A stretch of DNA of 64,000 nt from Timema cristinae (GCA_039000515.1 JBCFYV010001001.1:1844462-1908461), one strand, 5' to 3'; counted from the stretch's first letter, positions 53,821 through 64,000 are shown. Translations and numbers: made by a program. Notes: generated from the sequence alone by a model not told the origin.

Positions 53821-54000
53821 TTTATGATACTTTGATTAAGATTATGACACTTTGATTAAGATTATGACACTTTGATTAATATTATGATACTTTGATTAAG
53901 ATTATGACACTTTGATTAAGATTATGATACTTTGATTAAGATTATGACACTTTGATTAAGATTATGACACTTTGATTAAGATTATGATACTTTGATTAAG
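53821..54000 (+). repeat. Nine-copy 20 bp tandem array
   Basis: Nine units of the type ATTATGACACTTTGATTAAG in perfect register. One position alternates, C or T (GACAC or GATAC), in the order T,C,C,T,C,T,C,C,T. Units 1-4 and 6-9 carry the same pattern, so a 100 bp higher-order step fits. Other differences are few (unit 1 starts TTT, unit 3 ends AAT). Confidence 0.97.
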
Positions 54001-54490
54001 AGTTTCTAATTTACCTGTGGCCATTTTGCTTATATAGGTCATACTTCCGCGATGCTTTAGAGGAGTTTGACTAAACAAAGATGAAAAGTTATGAAAACTT
54101 TATCTACCCTTCATAAAAGTAGAGAAAAGTCGTGTTTGAAATAAAGAAGCACAACAAATACTAAAATTTAAAAAATACACGTTTAACTGCTTGATGTATA
54201 ATTGTATTGTCTACCTTAAATGAACTTAAAAAACTACCTTGTCATGCATTATTTAAATAGTTAATCAATTCAGTAAAGGTTTGAAAATACGTTTTATTTT
54301 GAGTTCAACTTTTAACGAACTAGCCTCAAACGCGTCTGTTATACCGAATAAAAACCAAGTTAATCTACAATATGGAACTCGATTTTATTTATATATACAT
54401 TCTGGTTACTACAATACATGTTTACTTTTGATATTTGAGACAGGCTAGCACATAAAATCATAGTGTAATTTGATTTGTGTTGTATCACAG
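54001..54490. other. Non-coding stretch
   Basis: AT-rich; no gene or repeat identified. Confidence 0.4.
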
Positions 54491-54497
54491 CAGTTAA

Positions 54498-54879
54498 GGA
54501 GTGAGTCTGGGGACTTGAGAAAAAGTGTTTTTACAGTTTTTATAACGAAACCTTTTTCTGACCAAAATAAATAAAATATTGCTCTCATAGAAACATAGAG
54601 CTTAATTTTCTACTCGTGGTGATATCAACAGTAGTTGAATATCTATCATGAGAATGGCGGCATTAGAACAAAAACTTTTTTAAATTAAGAGAAAAAGTTG
54701 GTACTAGATTTTTAGGATATCTTTTATAGATATTCAAGAAACATTGATATCACTATGTGAAGAAAATTAATTTATATCTTTCTGCTGAAGAAATATTTGA
54801 TTTATTTTAGCCAAACATGTGTTCTAATATAAAAACTGCAAAAACACTAATTTATTTTCACATTATCTACATACCCATC
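54498..54879. mobile_element. TTAA-site fold-back MITE (family M), diverged
   Basis: TTAA at 54494-54497 and 54880-54883. Both arms are recognisable: GTGGTGATATCAACAGTAGT on the left and AACATTGATATCACTATGTG on the right; TGACCAAAATAAATAAAATA on the left and AAATATTTGATTTATTTTAG on the right. The terminal bases have diverged more than at 50670. Confidence 0.75.
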
Positions 54880-55017
54880 TTAAATTCCGAATATCACTTT
54901 ATGAACGTCAAAAGGGAACGAAATGGGCATTTGGAAAAAATTTAAAGATTCTTGGCTTAGTAAATATGTCCCTAATGAATATAAAGAAAGTAAGTCAGTA
55001 AATCTATATAAAGAAGC

Positions 55018-55445
55018 GACCCGTTTCGATGGTCGAGTGGTATGACGTGGCACTATCACAATATACTTATTATGATATAATAGTACATTTATTACTGTTT
55101 CCAGCCGATGGCCTGGGTCAGTTTTTTTATTCAAGCCAAATATTTCCCACTACTGGCTTGCTAGGCCTGTCATAGCTTCATATGCCTTATCATTTAACTA
55201 AAAACTAGGACAGGCACAACATCCAGTCCCCGGTCGTTAAGTCATCACTATGAAAGGGTAAACACACATTTCACCAATGGTTTTCGACCATGACGAAGCT
55301 GATCCCCGGACCCTTAGCTCAGTAGACAAACACGCTACCGACTGAGCTAACGTGTCGGATATATCACAATAGACTAGGCTATCGATAACAGGAGATCGGG
55401 ATTAGAATCAAAGTTGAGGGTACTGATGGTTTCTTGTCCATCACA
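55018..55445 (+). mobile_element. SINE-B2 split by SINE-D
   Basis: Head part 55018-55067 (GACCCGTTTCGATGGTCGAG, GTATGACGTGGCACTATCAC) and later part 55362-55445 (AGACTAGGCTATCGATAACA, GGAGATCGGGATTAGAATCA). The duplicated word TATCACAATATACT (55054-55067) against TATCACAATAGACT (55362-55375) brackets the insert, one mismatch. Confidence 0.8.
55068..55361 (-). mobile_element. SINE-D, nested in SINE-B2
   Basis: Minus-strand head with TTAGCTCAGTCGGTAGCGTG (excellent A box), B-box part GGGTCCGGGGATCAGCTTCG diverged, body CCTTTCATAGTGATGACTTA. The 3' part (55068-55190) no longer resembles the standard tail. Confidence 0.8.
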
Positions 55446-55538
55446 GACTTTGCCTTGAACTTTGAGGGAAGAATGATTCGAGCAAGGACGCAATACTATC
55501 ATTCATCCCCCAAGCATACTTAATTATATAGCGTTGCT

Positions 55539-55841
55539 GGTGACCTGGCGGTCTAGGGGTAAGGTGTCAGACTTCTGTGCTGGGGGACCGGGTTCAATCC
55601 TCGGTCCCGGCACAGATTTATCTGATTGCCAAACCCTTCCTTCACCTCTGACAAGACGTGTACTAATCACAACTTGTGAATGTGGGAATGCCAGCCCCCA
55701 CCGTGGTTCGGATCCCACGTTAAACTGTAGGTCCTCCATTTCATCTCACAATCACCCTACCATTACACATTAGCGTAAGTGCGTATAACCCGAACGAGTA
55801 GTAAGACGTGGTGCTACTACTACTACTACTACTACTACTAC

Positions 55842-55876
<35 letters not shown>

Positions 55877-55896
55877 TATAATAATAATAATAACAA
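55539..55896 (+). mobile_element. SINE-A with compound CTA and TAA tail
   Basis: Head GTGACCTGGCGGTCTAGGGG, full body, tail CCCGAACGAGTAGTAAGACG. The terminal run is first (CTA) about nine times and then (TAA), to about 55896. Confidence 0.9.
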
Positions 55897-55989
55897 CAAT
55901 AATATTATATCTTTGCTTTCTTCCATTTCCTTAAATTGCTTAACCATCTCTCCCTCCACGATAAAGCGCGAATGCGTTCTAAAATGCGG

Positions 55990-56680
55990 CACTAACAAAA
56001 AGAGGAAGTGGACCTGTAAAATTTAGTTCCCACTTAGCTGGGAAGTGGAGGGGGGCTTTTTACATAATGATTTTCATAATTGCAACATATACGAGTATAT
56101 TCCAATTAGTGTAATATTTGGAAATTTGATTTGCAGTAGGGGGATAAGAATGAAAAAGAATCGGCGATACCCCCTAAAATGCATGGCTCCGGTTTTTTTT
56201 CCCCTTTGTAAATTTTTATTTCAAAGGATGCAAATGGTAATATCTTGGCTAATTTGTACCAAAATCGGATCCTCGGCCTACCCTCTGTCACTGTGTAAGC
56301 CACTGGTTAACAGATTTGTGTTTACACATTCCTCTTCACACCCAGGATATGCAGTTAGTGGGGTTGGGGGTGTATGATAATATCAACTGCCCCTTCCCCT
56401 CTTCCTAATACAATAGTGTTTACATAGACCATTTCTAGAAAATATTACGGTATCACATGTCCAGTTTTCATTTAAGTGCAAATTTACGATAAAATAAAAA
56501 ATCAACAGAAAGAAGTATTCCTTTGAAAAACCCTAATTACTGCACAAATTTAATCTCTTTTATATTAAATATAATTTATTAATTGACGGAACATAATGAA
56601 AAATATATTTTTGTAATATCCTCAATTTTCTGGGGGAGGGCCCTCAGTCCCCAAAGTGCCCACCGTAGGTGCGCCCCTGT
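55990..56680. mobile_element. Possible hAT-like element, right end only clear
   Basis: The right terminus in reverse complement begins CAGGGGCGCACCTACGGTGG (56661-56680) and continues GCACTTTGGGGACTGAGGGC, the widely seen hAT-type end. I could not find the matching left end with confidence; AGCTGGGAAGTGGAGGGGGG near 56036 is a weak candidate. A 110-codon frame at 56045-56377 is not recognised. Confidence 0.45.
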
Positions 56681-56684
56681 TTAT

Positions 56685-56835
56685 ATCACTCACACAACTT
56701 ATAAGCTAACTAGAACAGAGACAACAACCAGCCGTCCGGCCGTTAATTCATTACTGTGAAAATGATAAACACATTTCAACGATTATACATTTTTCGGTCG
56801 TGGCTGAAATTGAACTCAATTCTAATCATATAGGA
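56685..56835 (-). mobile_element. SINE-D, partial
   Basis: Minus-strand body: TTTTCACAGTAATGAATTAA, CGGCCGGACGGCTGGTTGTT, B-box zone GAGTTCAATTTCAGCCACGA. Tail and A box are decayed. Confidence 0.6.
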
Positions 56836-56929
56836 CATAGAGGACTTTGAAATCTTCGACGTTTTCAATATATATAGTGAGTGTGATATAGTGTGACATA
56901 ACACTTCACGAGTAGAAGGTATTTTTTCA

Positions 56930-57232
56930 CTCACCGACCTTGGTGGTGTTAAGGTAAAGTGTTCGTTTCAGTAACCGATGTTCGTGGGTTCAAAATATGC
57001 TGGGGTCGACGGATTTTTCTTGGGTGATAAAATCCCTTATTCGGAGGGGAAGTAAGGCCGTAGGATCCATGTTGATTGTGGCATGTAAAAGAATTCTGGA
57101 TGGTATGTAAATATACCTTTCCGTTAAAATTGGTAGGCCCTTTTGAGATCATTCATAGAAACTCTCGTGTGCTGCTATAATTAGTCTCTTCAGAAAGTGT
57201 ACGTTAAATACCTCCAATGAATGAAAATGAAA
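56930..57232 (+). mobile_element. SINE-E with SINE-D-type tail
   Basis: Head CGACCTTGGTGGTGTTAAGG, TAAAGTGTTCGTTTCAGTAA, CGTGGGTTCAAAATATGCTG, body GTCGACGGATTTTTCTTGGG and TTGATTGTGGCATGTAAAAG. The 3' end reads CAGAAAGTGTACGTTAAATA, the same tail as SINE-D at 3008. Confidence 0.75.
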
Positions 57233-57238
57233 CTATTT

Positions 57239-57485
57239 TATCACTGCGTCTTACTAACTGTTCAGGCTTTACGTACAATTAATAATTGATCTAACGGAGT
57301 AGGATTGAAATTGGAAGTATTTTAGAGGTAATCAACCAGCATTTGCGTGGAAGTATGGTGATACATTAGTTAGGAAAAAAACAGCCTCAGTAGACCCAAT
57401 CGTGATTCGAGCCCCACCTCCCCGTCATTAGCAAGCGAGTCCAACACGAAAGTGATGCCTCAGACGGTTTGGCCATTAAAGTGGA
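57239..57485 (-). mobile_element. SINE-B2
   Basis: Minus-strand copy: CCACTTTAATGGCCAAACCG, TCTGAGGCATCACTTTCGTG, B box GTGGGGCTCGAATCACGATT, tail CCTGAACAGTTAGTAAGACG. Confidence 0.85.
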
Positions 57486-57689
57486 CGCTATTATGACAAA
57501 GTTCCAGATGTCATAGAATAAAGGGGTTGATGTCTCTAAAAATAGATCTTGAGCTTTGGATTTCTCCAAAAATCACAAAACGACTGAACTTGCAGTGGGT
57601 TTTGCTTCAAACCCCGTGATTTGGACAAGCGAGAAGGTTGACCTGGCCGATCTTTCGTCTGGCCACTGTGACTGGTTTAAATTGCTTGA

Positions 57690-57935
57690 ACCCGCCTCGG
57701 TGGCCGTCTGGTCTAACGCACTAATCTCGTGTTGGACTAGACTGCCTAAGATGGGGAGATTGGGGTTTAATCACGGTCTGGTGCACTAAGGGTGGTTTTT
57801 CCTAAATGGTTTTATACTCTTTATCCACGCAAATGCGGGTGCATCTACTCTATTACTAAGACTTTTAAATTCATAATCCATTAATGTAATTAGTACGGAG
57901 GTGTATAACCAGAACAGGTAGCAAGACGTGGGGAG
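57690..57935 (+). mobile_element. SINE-B2
   Basis: ACCCGCCTCGGTGGCCGTCT, GGTCTAACGCACTAATCTCG, B box GGGGTTTAATCACGGTCTGG, tail CCAGAACAGGTAGCAAGACG. Confidence 0.88.
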
Positions 57936-57974
57936 TTTATTTTTTTAAATTGGTCGGCTCTGTGCTTATATTTT

Positions 57975-58228
57975 TAGCACCACGTCTTACTACCCATTCG
58001 GGTTATATGCTTCTGTAGACTACTAATTACTCTAATAGTTTAGGAGATTAGGGAAGTTATATTTATAGGAAGTGTACCAGCACTTACGTGGAGAAAAGGT
58101 GGAAAACCAGTTTGGTAAAAACACCCTCAGTACACCCGACCGAGATTCGAACCTAGATCGCCCCGTCATCGGCATTTTAATCCACTGCGAAATTATCGTG
58201 ATAAGCCACGCGGCCACTAAAGCTGGTT
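57975..58228 (-). mobile_element. SINE-B2
   Basis: Minus-strand copy: ACCAGCTTTAGTGGCCGCGT, GGCTTATCACGATAATTTCG, B box TAGGTTCGAATCTCGGTCGG, tail CCCGAATGGGTAGTAAGACG. It faces the copy ending at 57935 tail to tail with 40 bp between. Confidence 0.88.
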
Positions 58229-58489
58229 CCGTGTTTATTTAATATCGACTCAAATTATTTTCTAATCGACTGATATTCGAAAATGATGCTGAAGCTCTCC
58301 TAGTGGCCCTCTTAGCAAACTTTTAAAATAAATAAATAAACGTCTCGCTACTCGGCATTGTATACATCTGTTAACATCGCAAGACTGCGCAGTGTGCGTT
58401 TGCCAAACAAAACATTTCAAAGTCGTACTTGGCCGGTCCCAAGGATTAGTTCGTTTTAACCCGAGGGGATATTTAGATTATTATGTCCT

Positions 58490-58718
58490 CTATGGTCTAG
58501 GGTGTCACTCTTGCATTAAACTACACTGCCAATGATGGGGAGATCGGGGTTTGATCCCGATCGTACTGAGGGTGGTTTTTCCTAAATGGTTTTCCACTCT
58601 CGCTCCATAAAAATGCAGGTACACTTCATCTAGATTCAACTTTCCTCATCTCTACTACATTAGAGTAATTAGTACATAGTCGTTTATCTCGAACAATTAG
58701 TAAGACTCGATGCTAACA
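58490..58718 (+). mobile_element. SINE-B2
   Basis: TATGGTCTAGGGTGTCACTC, TGCCAATGATGGGGAGATCG, B box GGGGTTTGATCCCGATCGTA, tail TCGAACAATTAGTAAGACTC. Confidence 0.88.
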
Positions 58719-58719
58719 A

Positions 58720-60150
58720 GAATTTAAAAAAAAAACTGTACTCCTCAAAAGTTGTTTTTTAATTATTTGTATTTCACCATAACTTGTCGTTTGCTGGCAA
58801 GTTTTGTTTTTATAACCCGGTGATACATGCACACGTACATTTTCCTCGATATCGACCGAAACTGGAACTAATTTAAACAAAAACTTATATTGAAATTCAG
58901 TTTAAATGAACCGGACGTACGTAATTAGTTTCTTGCAATTTAATTTCCTATGTTTAATCATTCAGCTGAAATCTAAATTAGATTAACGCTACTTGCGTAG
59001 TTCATATAATTTGACAGTTTTGTAGTATGGTGGGATGTTTAATCTTATTAGAAAGTGCCGTTACACTGAGAAAGAGAATCGAAATTGTGTGAGTACCTCA
59101 ACCAAATTCCCAGAACTCACCATGAAAATATAAATCCAATTCTTTTAAAAATAATATTTCAAAAATAAATATAATATGTTACTTCAAAATACATTAAATA
59201 GGATTGTTTTTAAATACTCAATTTAAATAATAATAATAATAATAACTAGGCCTAATTTATTTTCTAAAGGGTTGAAAGCTTTTTATAAAAATATGTATTA
59301 TATTTTCTTAAATTATTTAATTAATTTTAAAGGAACGAGTTTGATTTTTGTTCCCGAGCGATTTTAATTTAAAAATCTAAGCAATTTATTGAGTACCGAG
59401 GGTGTAATATTTTTTTAAATTTGTTTTTTATCTAACTTGATCAACAAGGGTAAAAACTAATATTAACTTTAAATCCAAGGAAAAATTAGAGGAAATATTT
59501 CAACTTAAAATCAAAAGATATGACATAATTGATAATTCTTAACATTTTTGAAAGGGGGGAACTAAATTGTTCACAGAACTACTAGTTAAATTAGTTTTTA
59601 AGTTGAGTACTATTTAATAATGTGGTTCAGAAAGTTAACGTCATCCATAATATCTTTTGAAAGTTTCAAAGTAAACGATCCGGCTGTTCAGTCGAAACAG
59701 GTGGACTATATTTCCTATTTCTCTCAAACCTTCAATCATTTTTATGGACACATATTGAAAGAGTATAATTAAATCGTACGATAGCCTACTATCAATATCA
59801 TCTCTAATTACACTTTTTTATTTTTTTTACAAATACGTGCTTATGTAGACTTTCTCTTATCGCCCCCGCTTAACAGATTAAGTGATATGTCAAAACAGTT
59901 CAAATAATTGAAGTGGTTAGTAGATCTGTAATCTTCAGTATCCGATATAATAAACGTGGATTTTTTTAAAGGTATGTGTTCTGTACACCCTTTTTCACTT
60001 CACTTCACTTCACATCTGTACGTACACTCCGTTCACTCTGAAAAGTAGCAGTCCTATCCTGATGTATTACAGTATTATAGTATGGCCCTATCTTTTAGGT
60101 AAAACCATAATGAAGTAATGAAAGGTTAGCCTGCTTTCTTCCAGGGTATA
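58720..60150. other. AT-rich non-coding stretch with small repeats
   Basis: (AAT)n at 59228-59245 and (CACTT)n at 59996-60013. No ORF above 60 codons and no repeat match over about 1.4 kb. Confidence 0.45.
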
Positions 60151-60159
60151 CAAAGGGTA

Positions 60160-60335
60160 CGGATTTTAACTAAATTAATGGGGTAGAATTTAGAGGAAAT
60201 GTACTATCATTTGCGTGATAAAAAGTGGGAATCCATTTAGGGGAGGAAAAACACTCTTAATACTCCCGGACCTTCTCATCCCCTTCAAAACCAAACTAGG
60301 TGAGCCTGATATTTAGTCTGCTTGACTACTGATGT
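60160..60335 (-). mobile_element. SINE-B2, diverged, tail lost
   Basis: Minus-strand words ATCAGTAGTCAAGCAGACTA, GAGTGTTTTTCCTCCCCTAA, ATGGATTCCCACTTTTTATC. The order is right for B2, head boxes are poor. Confidence 0.55.
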
Positions 60336-60790
60336 GGGGGTATATATATAGTACTTGTTTTGATGGTCTCATGGTCGGCAACGCTATTAGTGGTGAATTG
60401 GCCATAAAATAGTAGCGAATTTGAGTTTGCAAGCTCTCTCAATAATATAAACTATTTCTTGACGGCGTGCGCTTTAACTAGATATTTCCTGAATATACTC
60501 CCCTTCACACACTTTCCTAACACTTCGTTTCATTTCTGCCTTTAGACTAAAGGATTGTAAAATTTCCCATAGAATTGTCTTAAATTTTCAATATGAATAG
60601 TTTTTATTATTTGCGTCTGAGTCATCCGAGTATCTTAACTGAGTAGTCAAAGTGTACATGTCTTGATACTCACTGTGTGTGTGTTGTTTAAAATGTTCTA
60701 TTGAGGGATTTAATTTCTCAATTTTTTACACTGTGTGGCGAATTTCACCACTCATTCGCCACACCTATGGCTAGATTGAAAAAAAAACTG
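60336..60790. other. Non-coding stretch
   Basis: TTGATGGTCTCATGGTCGGC (60359) has an A-box flavour but no B box follows. Inverted words GGCGAATTTCACCACTCATTCGCC (split here: GGCGAATTT and ATTCGCC) form a small hairpin at 60736-60760. Confidence 0.35.
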
Positions 60791-60794
60791 TTGC

Positions 60795-61002
60795 CCACCT
60801 CTTGTCGAAGGTGTCACTTAGTTACTGATGATGGGATTAGGATATAGGTCGAGTTTAATAAAGGGTGTTATATTTTTTAATGGTTTACCTGTCTTCAACC
60901 CCGTAGTTGTGGATACATTTCCTTTGTTCCTCTTCCCCAACCCATTAGAGTAATTAGTACATATTCGTATCATTCGAACGGGTAGTAAGATGCGATGCTG
61001 GT
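60795..61002 (+). mobile_element. SINE-B2, A box poor
   Basis: TTGTCGAAGGTGTCACTTAG, TTACTGATGATGGGATTAGG, body diverged, tail GAACGGGTAGTAAGATGCGA. Confidence 0.7.
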
Positions 61003-61188
61003 AAATAAAAGGCATTATTTAACGTGTGCACTTATGTTCAATCCATAATGGCCAAGAGATTAAACAATTCTTGTAAACTACTAATAAACATATATTTCTC
61101 ATTGGCTGCGTTTTGATTTGAGCACCCTGTATAATTGGTGGCTTACCTCCATGTAAATTGTATATATTTAAACAAAGTTATTGATTAA

Positions 61189-61402
61189 TCACCGCGTCTT
61201 GCTACCTGTTCAGGCTATACGTATATATGGTAATTATTCTAATGGGGTGGGGATGAAGATGCAAGCATTTTAGAGGTAATATACTCACATGAAAGGAGAG
61301 TGGGAAACCCATTTAAGGAAAACCACCCCTCAATATAACCGATAAGGCCAGTCCAACACGAGAGCGACGCCTTAGACCATTCTGCCACTGAAACTAGTGA
61401 TA
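61189..61402 (-). mobile_element. SINE-B2 with B box deleted
   Basis: Minus-strand copy: TTTCAGTGGCAGAATGGTCT, AAGGCGTCGCTCTCGTGTTG, then a jump from GGACTGGCCTTATCGG to the body, so the B-box segment is missing. Tail CCTGAACAGGTAGCAAGACG. Confidence 0.82.
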
Positions 61403-61409
61403 CAAAGTT

Positions 61410-62130
61410 TAAGTCCTGGTGAACCATATTACTGGTACTTTGTAGTTGTGCAGTGTGAGAACGCTGTAACACATCCACTAACTTGACATGCACGAGCAAT
61501 CAAACATATTCGTTGCGTTCATTCGAACGTAACTATCTTGTGCACGCCGCTGTTTAAAATATATGGTATGTTCGAGGATGCCCATTCATTCGGAATGGGT
61601 TTTGAAAGTTGTAATTTCGTTATTTAGTATAGTTTAAAAATAAAACTAATGCTCTATGCGTTTATCTCGATGTGTATCCATTAGAACTATTGAACCGACT
61701 AGTGCGTTTCCAATTAAAAAACAAGTTTAATCCACATGTACGTTTGTTTGTAACCAGAGAAACGTGAGTGAATATGTAAAAAAAAAGTTCTGTAATTCGG
61801 GAAAAATTTGACTAAAAATAGGATCATCCTAATTTCTATATCACTTTGATTATTTCTCCACCACACCGATTTTCAACTACTCTTTTGTAATAACATTTTA
61901 TATCAATCGTGATTGACGGGTGTGCTTAAAACGAAAACAAAGTGTAATCTACTCGTATATGTGTAACAAGAGCACGTGTGGTAATTGTAAAATGTTAATG
62001 CGGTGTAGTTATGTAAAACTCGACTAAATATATTACAATCATAATTTTCATAGTATTTTTATTATTTCTTGAAATCACCAATTTAAACTAATATTTAATA
62101 ACCATAACAGTGGCTTTAATTTCAATCACC
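61410..62130. other. Non-coding stretch
   Basis: No gene or repeat identified. A 86-codon frame at 61239-61499 is mostly SINE. Confidence 0.4.
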
Positions 62131-62139
62131 ATATATTTA

Positions 62140-62375
62140 TATAGATTTTTAACGTGCACTTTCTGAGCCGACTGATTATATCAGAACACTACTTATTTAA
62201 ATTGAATAGAAAATATACACAACATTCATCCCCATGCCGTTAATACATCACCGTGAGTGAGGAAACTCCAATTTCACAAATGAATTCATTATTTTGTCTC
62301 TACTGGGAATTGAACCTAGTTCTTTTAGCTCAGAAGGCAGACACACTACTGACTGAGATAAGGTATCGGTACATC
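62140..62375 (-). mobile_element. SINE-D
   Basis: Minus-strand copy: TTATCTCAGTCAGTAGTGTG (A box), B box TAGGTTCAATTCCCAGTAGA, body CACTCACGGTGATGTATTAA, tail AGAAAGTGCACGTTAAAAAT. Confidence 0.85.
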
Positions 62376-62542
62376 AACATGTAAGTTAAAGAGAAAATTA
62401 AAACGTTTTATAAATCGTTAAAGACAAAATAACACATGTATTTTACCAAAAATCGAGAGAATTAGGAATATTTATGACAGAAAAACTTGCAAAGAGAAAC
62501 GAATTTTCATATCGTCTTTCGGTGGACATTCTATAAAGTGAA

Positions 62543-62830
62543 AGGTGACCTGCTGGTCTAGGGATAAGGTGTTGTTGGGCTTCTAAGCTAGGGTCCGGGG
62601 TTCAATCCTCGATCCCGGCACAGATCTATCTGATTACCAAACCCTTCCTTTACCTCTGACAAGACGTGTATTAATCACAACATGTGAATGTGTGGAATGC
62701 CAGACCTCCACTGTGGTTCGGATTCCACGTTAAACTGTAGGTCCTCCATTTCATCTCACAATCACCCTACCATTACACATTAGCGTAAGTGCGTATAACC
62801 CGAACGGGTAGTAAGACGCGGTGATAATAG
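62543..62830 (+). mobile_element. SINE-A, perfect duplication
   Basis: Head GTGACCTGCTGGTCTAGGGA, B box GGGGTTCAATCCTCGATCCC, tail CCCGAACGGGTAGTAAGACG. Very short terminal run (ATAATAG). Perfect 11 bp flanks TATAAAGTGAA at 62532-62542 and 62831-62841. Confidence 0.93.
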
Positions 62831-62841
62831 TATAAAGTGAA

Positions 62842-63225
62842 CAATGTAAAGTTGGATATTTGCATGGAAGTGATCCCGGCGTAATCCACTTTGCGTTTTT
62901 AAGGCTCTGTAAAGGTACAACTCAGGTATTACCAGTTATCACGAGCCTAAATACTCGGTGTTGCTCTTGAAAAATGTTTATAGATGGCTTTTCTTCTGGC
63001 CCTGTTTTTAATTCATTTAAAAATCTAATCATCATTTTAAAATTCCAGCTTCGGGTGCACACGTTCCTTCACAAGGACTACTAATTTAAAAAATACCAGC
63101 TTTGGGGTGCACACGTTCCTTCACAAGGACCACTAATTTTAAAAATTTTAAATATCTATCTGCGTTAGATATAGTACAATGCTCATGGCATACTTTTTTT
63201 TTTGTTATTTATATTTATTTTTTCT
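62842..63225. other. Non-coding stretch with a 51 bp duplication
   Basis: See the tandem duplication at 63045-63145. Otherwise nothing. Confidence 0.45.
63045..63145 (+). repeat. 51 bp tandem duplication
   Basis: Two units beginning CCAGCTTCGGGTGCACACGT and CCAGCTTTGGGGTGCACACG, both containing TTCCTTCACAAGGAC and CACTAATTT or TACTAATTT. They differ at about three positions. Confidence 0.92.
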
Positions 63226-63626
63226 AAAGTCAACAATCCGGGGGTTTGTTTGATGTGATTGGTATCCATACGGAGCTGAGCATGCGCTAATCCCTGGTTT
63301 GAGGTGCCTTCAAAATGGTTCAAATTCCATTTACTAGAGGAGTCCAGGAATGATTATGGTTTACTGTTGCCTTCTACAATGAATTTCTTTGAGCGAGTAT
63401 GAAAGGACCTACCAATTTCGCCAAGAAAGGTATTTTTCACATGCTTTCCAGGGTTATTTTACATACTATACTCGACATGGAGCCGACTGCCTTACTGCCC
63501 ATCCGAAGGAAGTTGTGCTATGGATTATTATCTTTAAATAAAAATCCGTCGACCTCGGCTGGGTTTGAATCCACGAACATCGGGTCATGAGACGAACGCT
63601 TTACCCCAATACCGTCGAAGTAGACT
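63226..63626 (-). mobile_element. SINE-E, complete reference copy
   Basis: Uninterrupted copy of about 400 bp. Minus-strand head ACTTCGACGGTATTGGGGTA, AAGCGTTCGTCTCATGACCC, B box GTGGATTCAAACCCAGCC, then GAGGTCGACGGATTTTTATT and CATAGCACAACTTCCTTCGG. It serves as the ruler for the split copy at 1798-2430. Confidence 0.78.
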
Positions 63627-63629
63627 TTT

Positions 63630-64000
63630 TTTTTATCGATAGGAAAAAAAATATGGGGGTGGAATCATGTTTAACGTTTAGTAGAGAGGGAATGAATTGT
63701 AAATCTTGCTAACCGTCTGTGTGACCCTCGTATTTTCACAAATGTAATATAAATTAGGTAAAGAGAGTTTAAAGAAAGATTACCTAATACAATACCCAAT
63801 AAGATTACCAAATACATCTCATTACACCCGCCTGTATTCTAACCCTCCTGTCCTTACATGACTTCTTTGTTTTTTTGCCCACAGGTGCGGATTCTAACGT
63901 ATTTAACGCGATATGTCGCACAGCTCTAATATATATATTTTTTCTCTTTTATTCTCATTCTCATCAAATATTCTATACTGCTTATTCCACAATCCCACGT
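63630..64000. other. Non-coding stretch to window end
   Basis: AT-rich with no recognisable feature. Confidence 0.4.

Noticed and set aside
53821..54000. CRISPR array
   Set aside because: Units are contiguous with no spacers, and the sequence is from an animal genome.
55741..56026. Frames with poly-Leu, Ile, Ser and Asn tracts
   Set aside because: Translations of the CTA and TAA tail of a SINE-A.
60359..60430. tRNA-like head at GATGGTCTCATGGTCGGC
   Set aside because: No B box or SINE body downstream.

Overview
This is a 64 kb piece of AT-rich nuclear DNA from an animal, almost certainly an invertebrate and probably an arthropod. The reasons are the very high load of tRNA-derived SINEs, the abundance of AT, TAA and AG microsatellites, degenerate TTAGG-like stretches (the arthropod telomere word) near 13.9, 33.6, 36.0 and 36.35 kb, and the absence of compact genes. 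A chelicerate such as a horseshoe crab would fit this composition, but nothing in the sequence proves a species. I found no host protein-coding gene, true tRNA gene or rRNA gene. The longest open frames are 130-140 codons. Most of those I could trace lie in SINEs or microsatellites, and the rest resemble no family I know.

The window is mostly a layered graveyard of transposable elements. Five or more SINE families can be told apart by eye. SINE-A has a tRNA-Pro-like head (13 copies). SINE-B1 (6 copies) and SINE-B2 (about 34 copies or parts) have tRNA-Leu/Ser-like heads with a long-variable-arm spacing. SINE-C has a tRNA-Asp-like head, SINE-D a tRNA-Lys-like head, and SINE-E another tRNA-like head. 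A, B1 and B2 have unrelated heads but share one 3' tail that contains the hairpin word CCCGAACGGG followed by GTAGTAAGACGCGGTGCTAA and a TAA or poly-A run. D and E share a second, different 3' tail. This points to two LINE partners that recognise RNA 3' ends. Many A and B1 copies keep perfect 11-13 bp target-site duplications. One 54 bp insertion at 34033-34086 consists of the tail alone.

The only protein-coding relic I can identify is a minus-strand non-LTR retrotransposon reverse transcriptase at 6.3-7.5 kb, with the YADD active site, cut in two by a SINE-A copy. DNA transposons are represented by non-autonomous forms. They are a PIF/Harbinger-like MITE at 5.3 kb with a TTA duplication, a family of fold-back MITEs at TTAA sites (28.1, 47.5, 50.7 and 54.5 kb), several hAT-like terminal repeats (6.1, 48.2-49.5, 53.1-53.7 and 56.6 kb), and fold-back structures at 12.1-12.5, 22.8 and 29.7-30.05 kb. 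Unclassified interspersed families F (five copies), G (five copies) and H (a 155-170 bp internal tandem unit) fill more of the space.

Layout: 1-5 kb holds SINE-E with nested B1, SINE-D, SINE-B2 and SINE-A. The 5-11 kb part holds a Harbinger-like MITE, three SINE-A copies, the LINE relic and a hAT end. The 11-15 kb part holds a tail-to-tail B2 pair, a fold-back with microsatellites, two SINE-A copies and a TTAGG-like core. From 15 to 30 kb there are many B2 copies, SINE-E, G repeats and fold-backs. From 30 to 40 kb there are F repeats, the tail-only insertion, a second TTAGG-cored repeat locus and SINE-A copies. The 40-50 kb part is sparse, then contains a hAT-like element carrying a tandem array inside a B2. 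From 50 to 64 kb there are an F copy with a TTAA MITE inside it, nested SINEs, a 9 x 20 bp tandem array, a dense B2 cluster and SINE-A, D and E copies. The elements do not form a functional pathway. The only working relationship the sequence supports is parasitism of SINEs on LINE machinery through shared tails.
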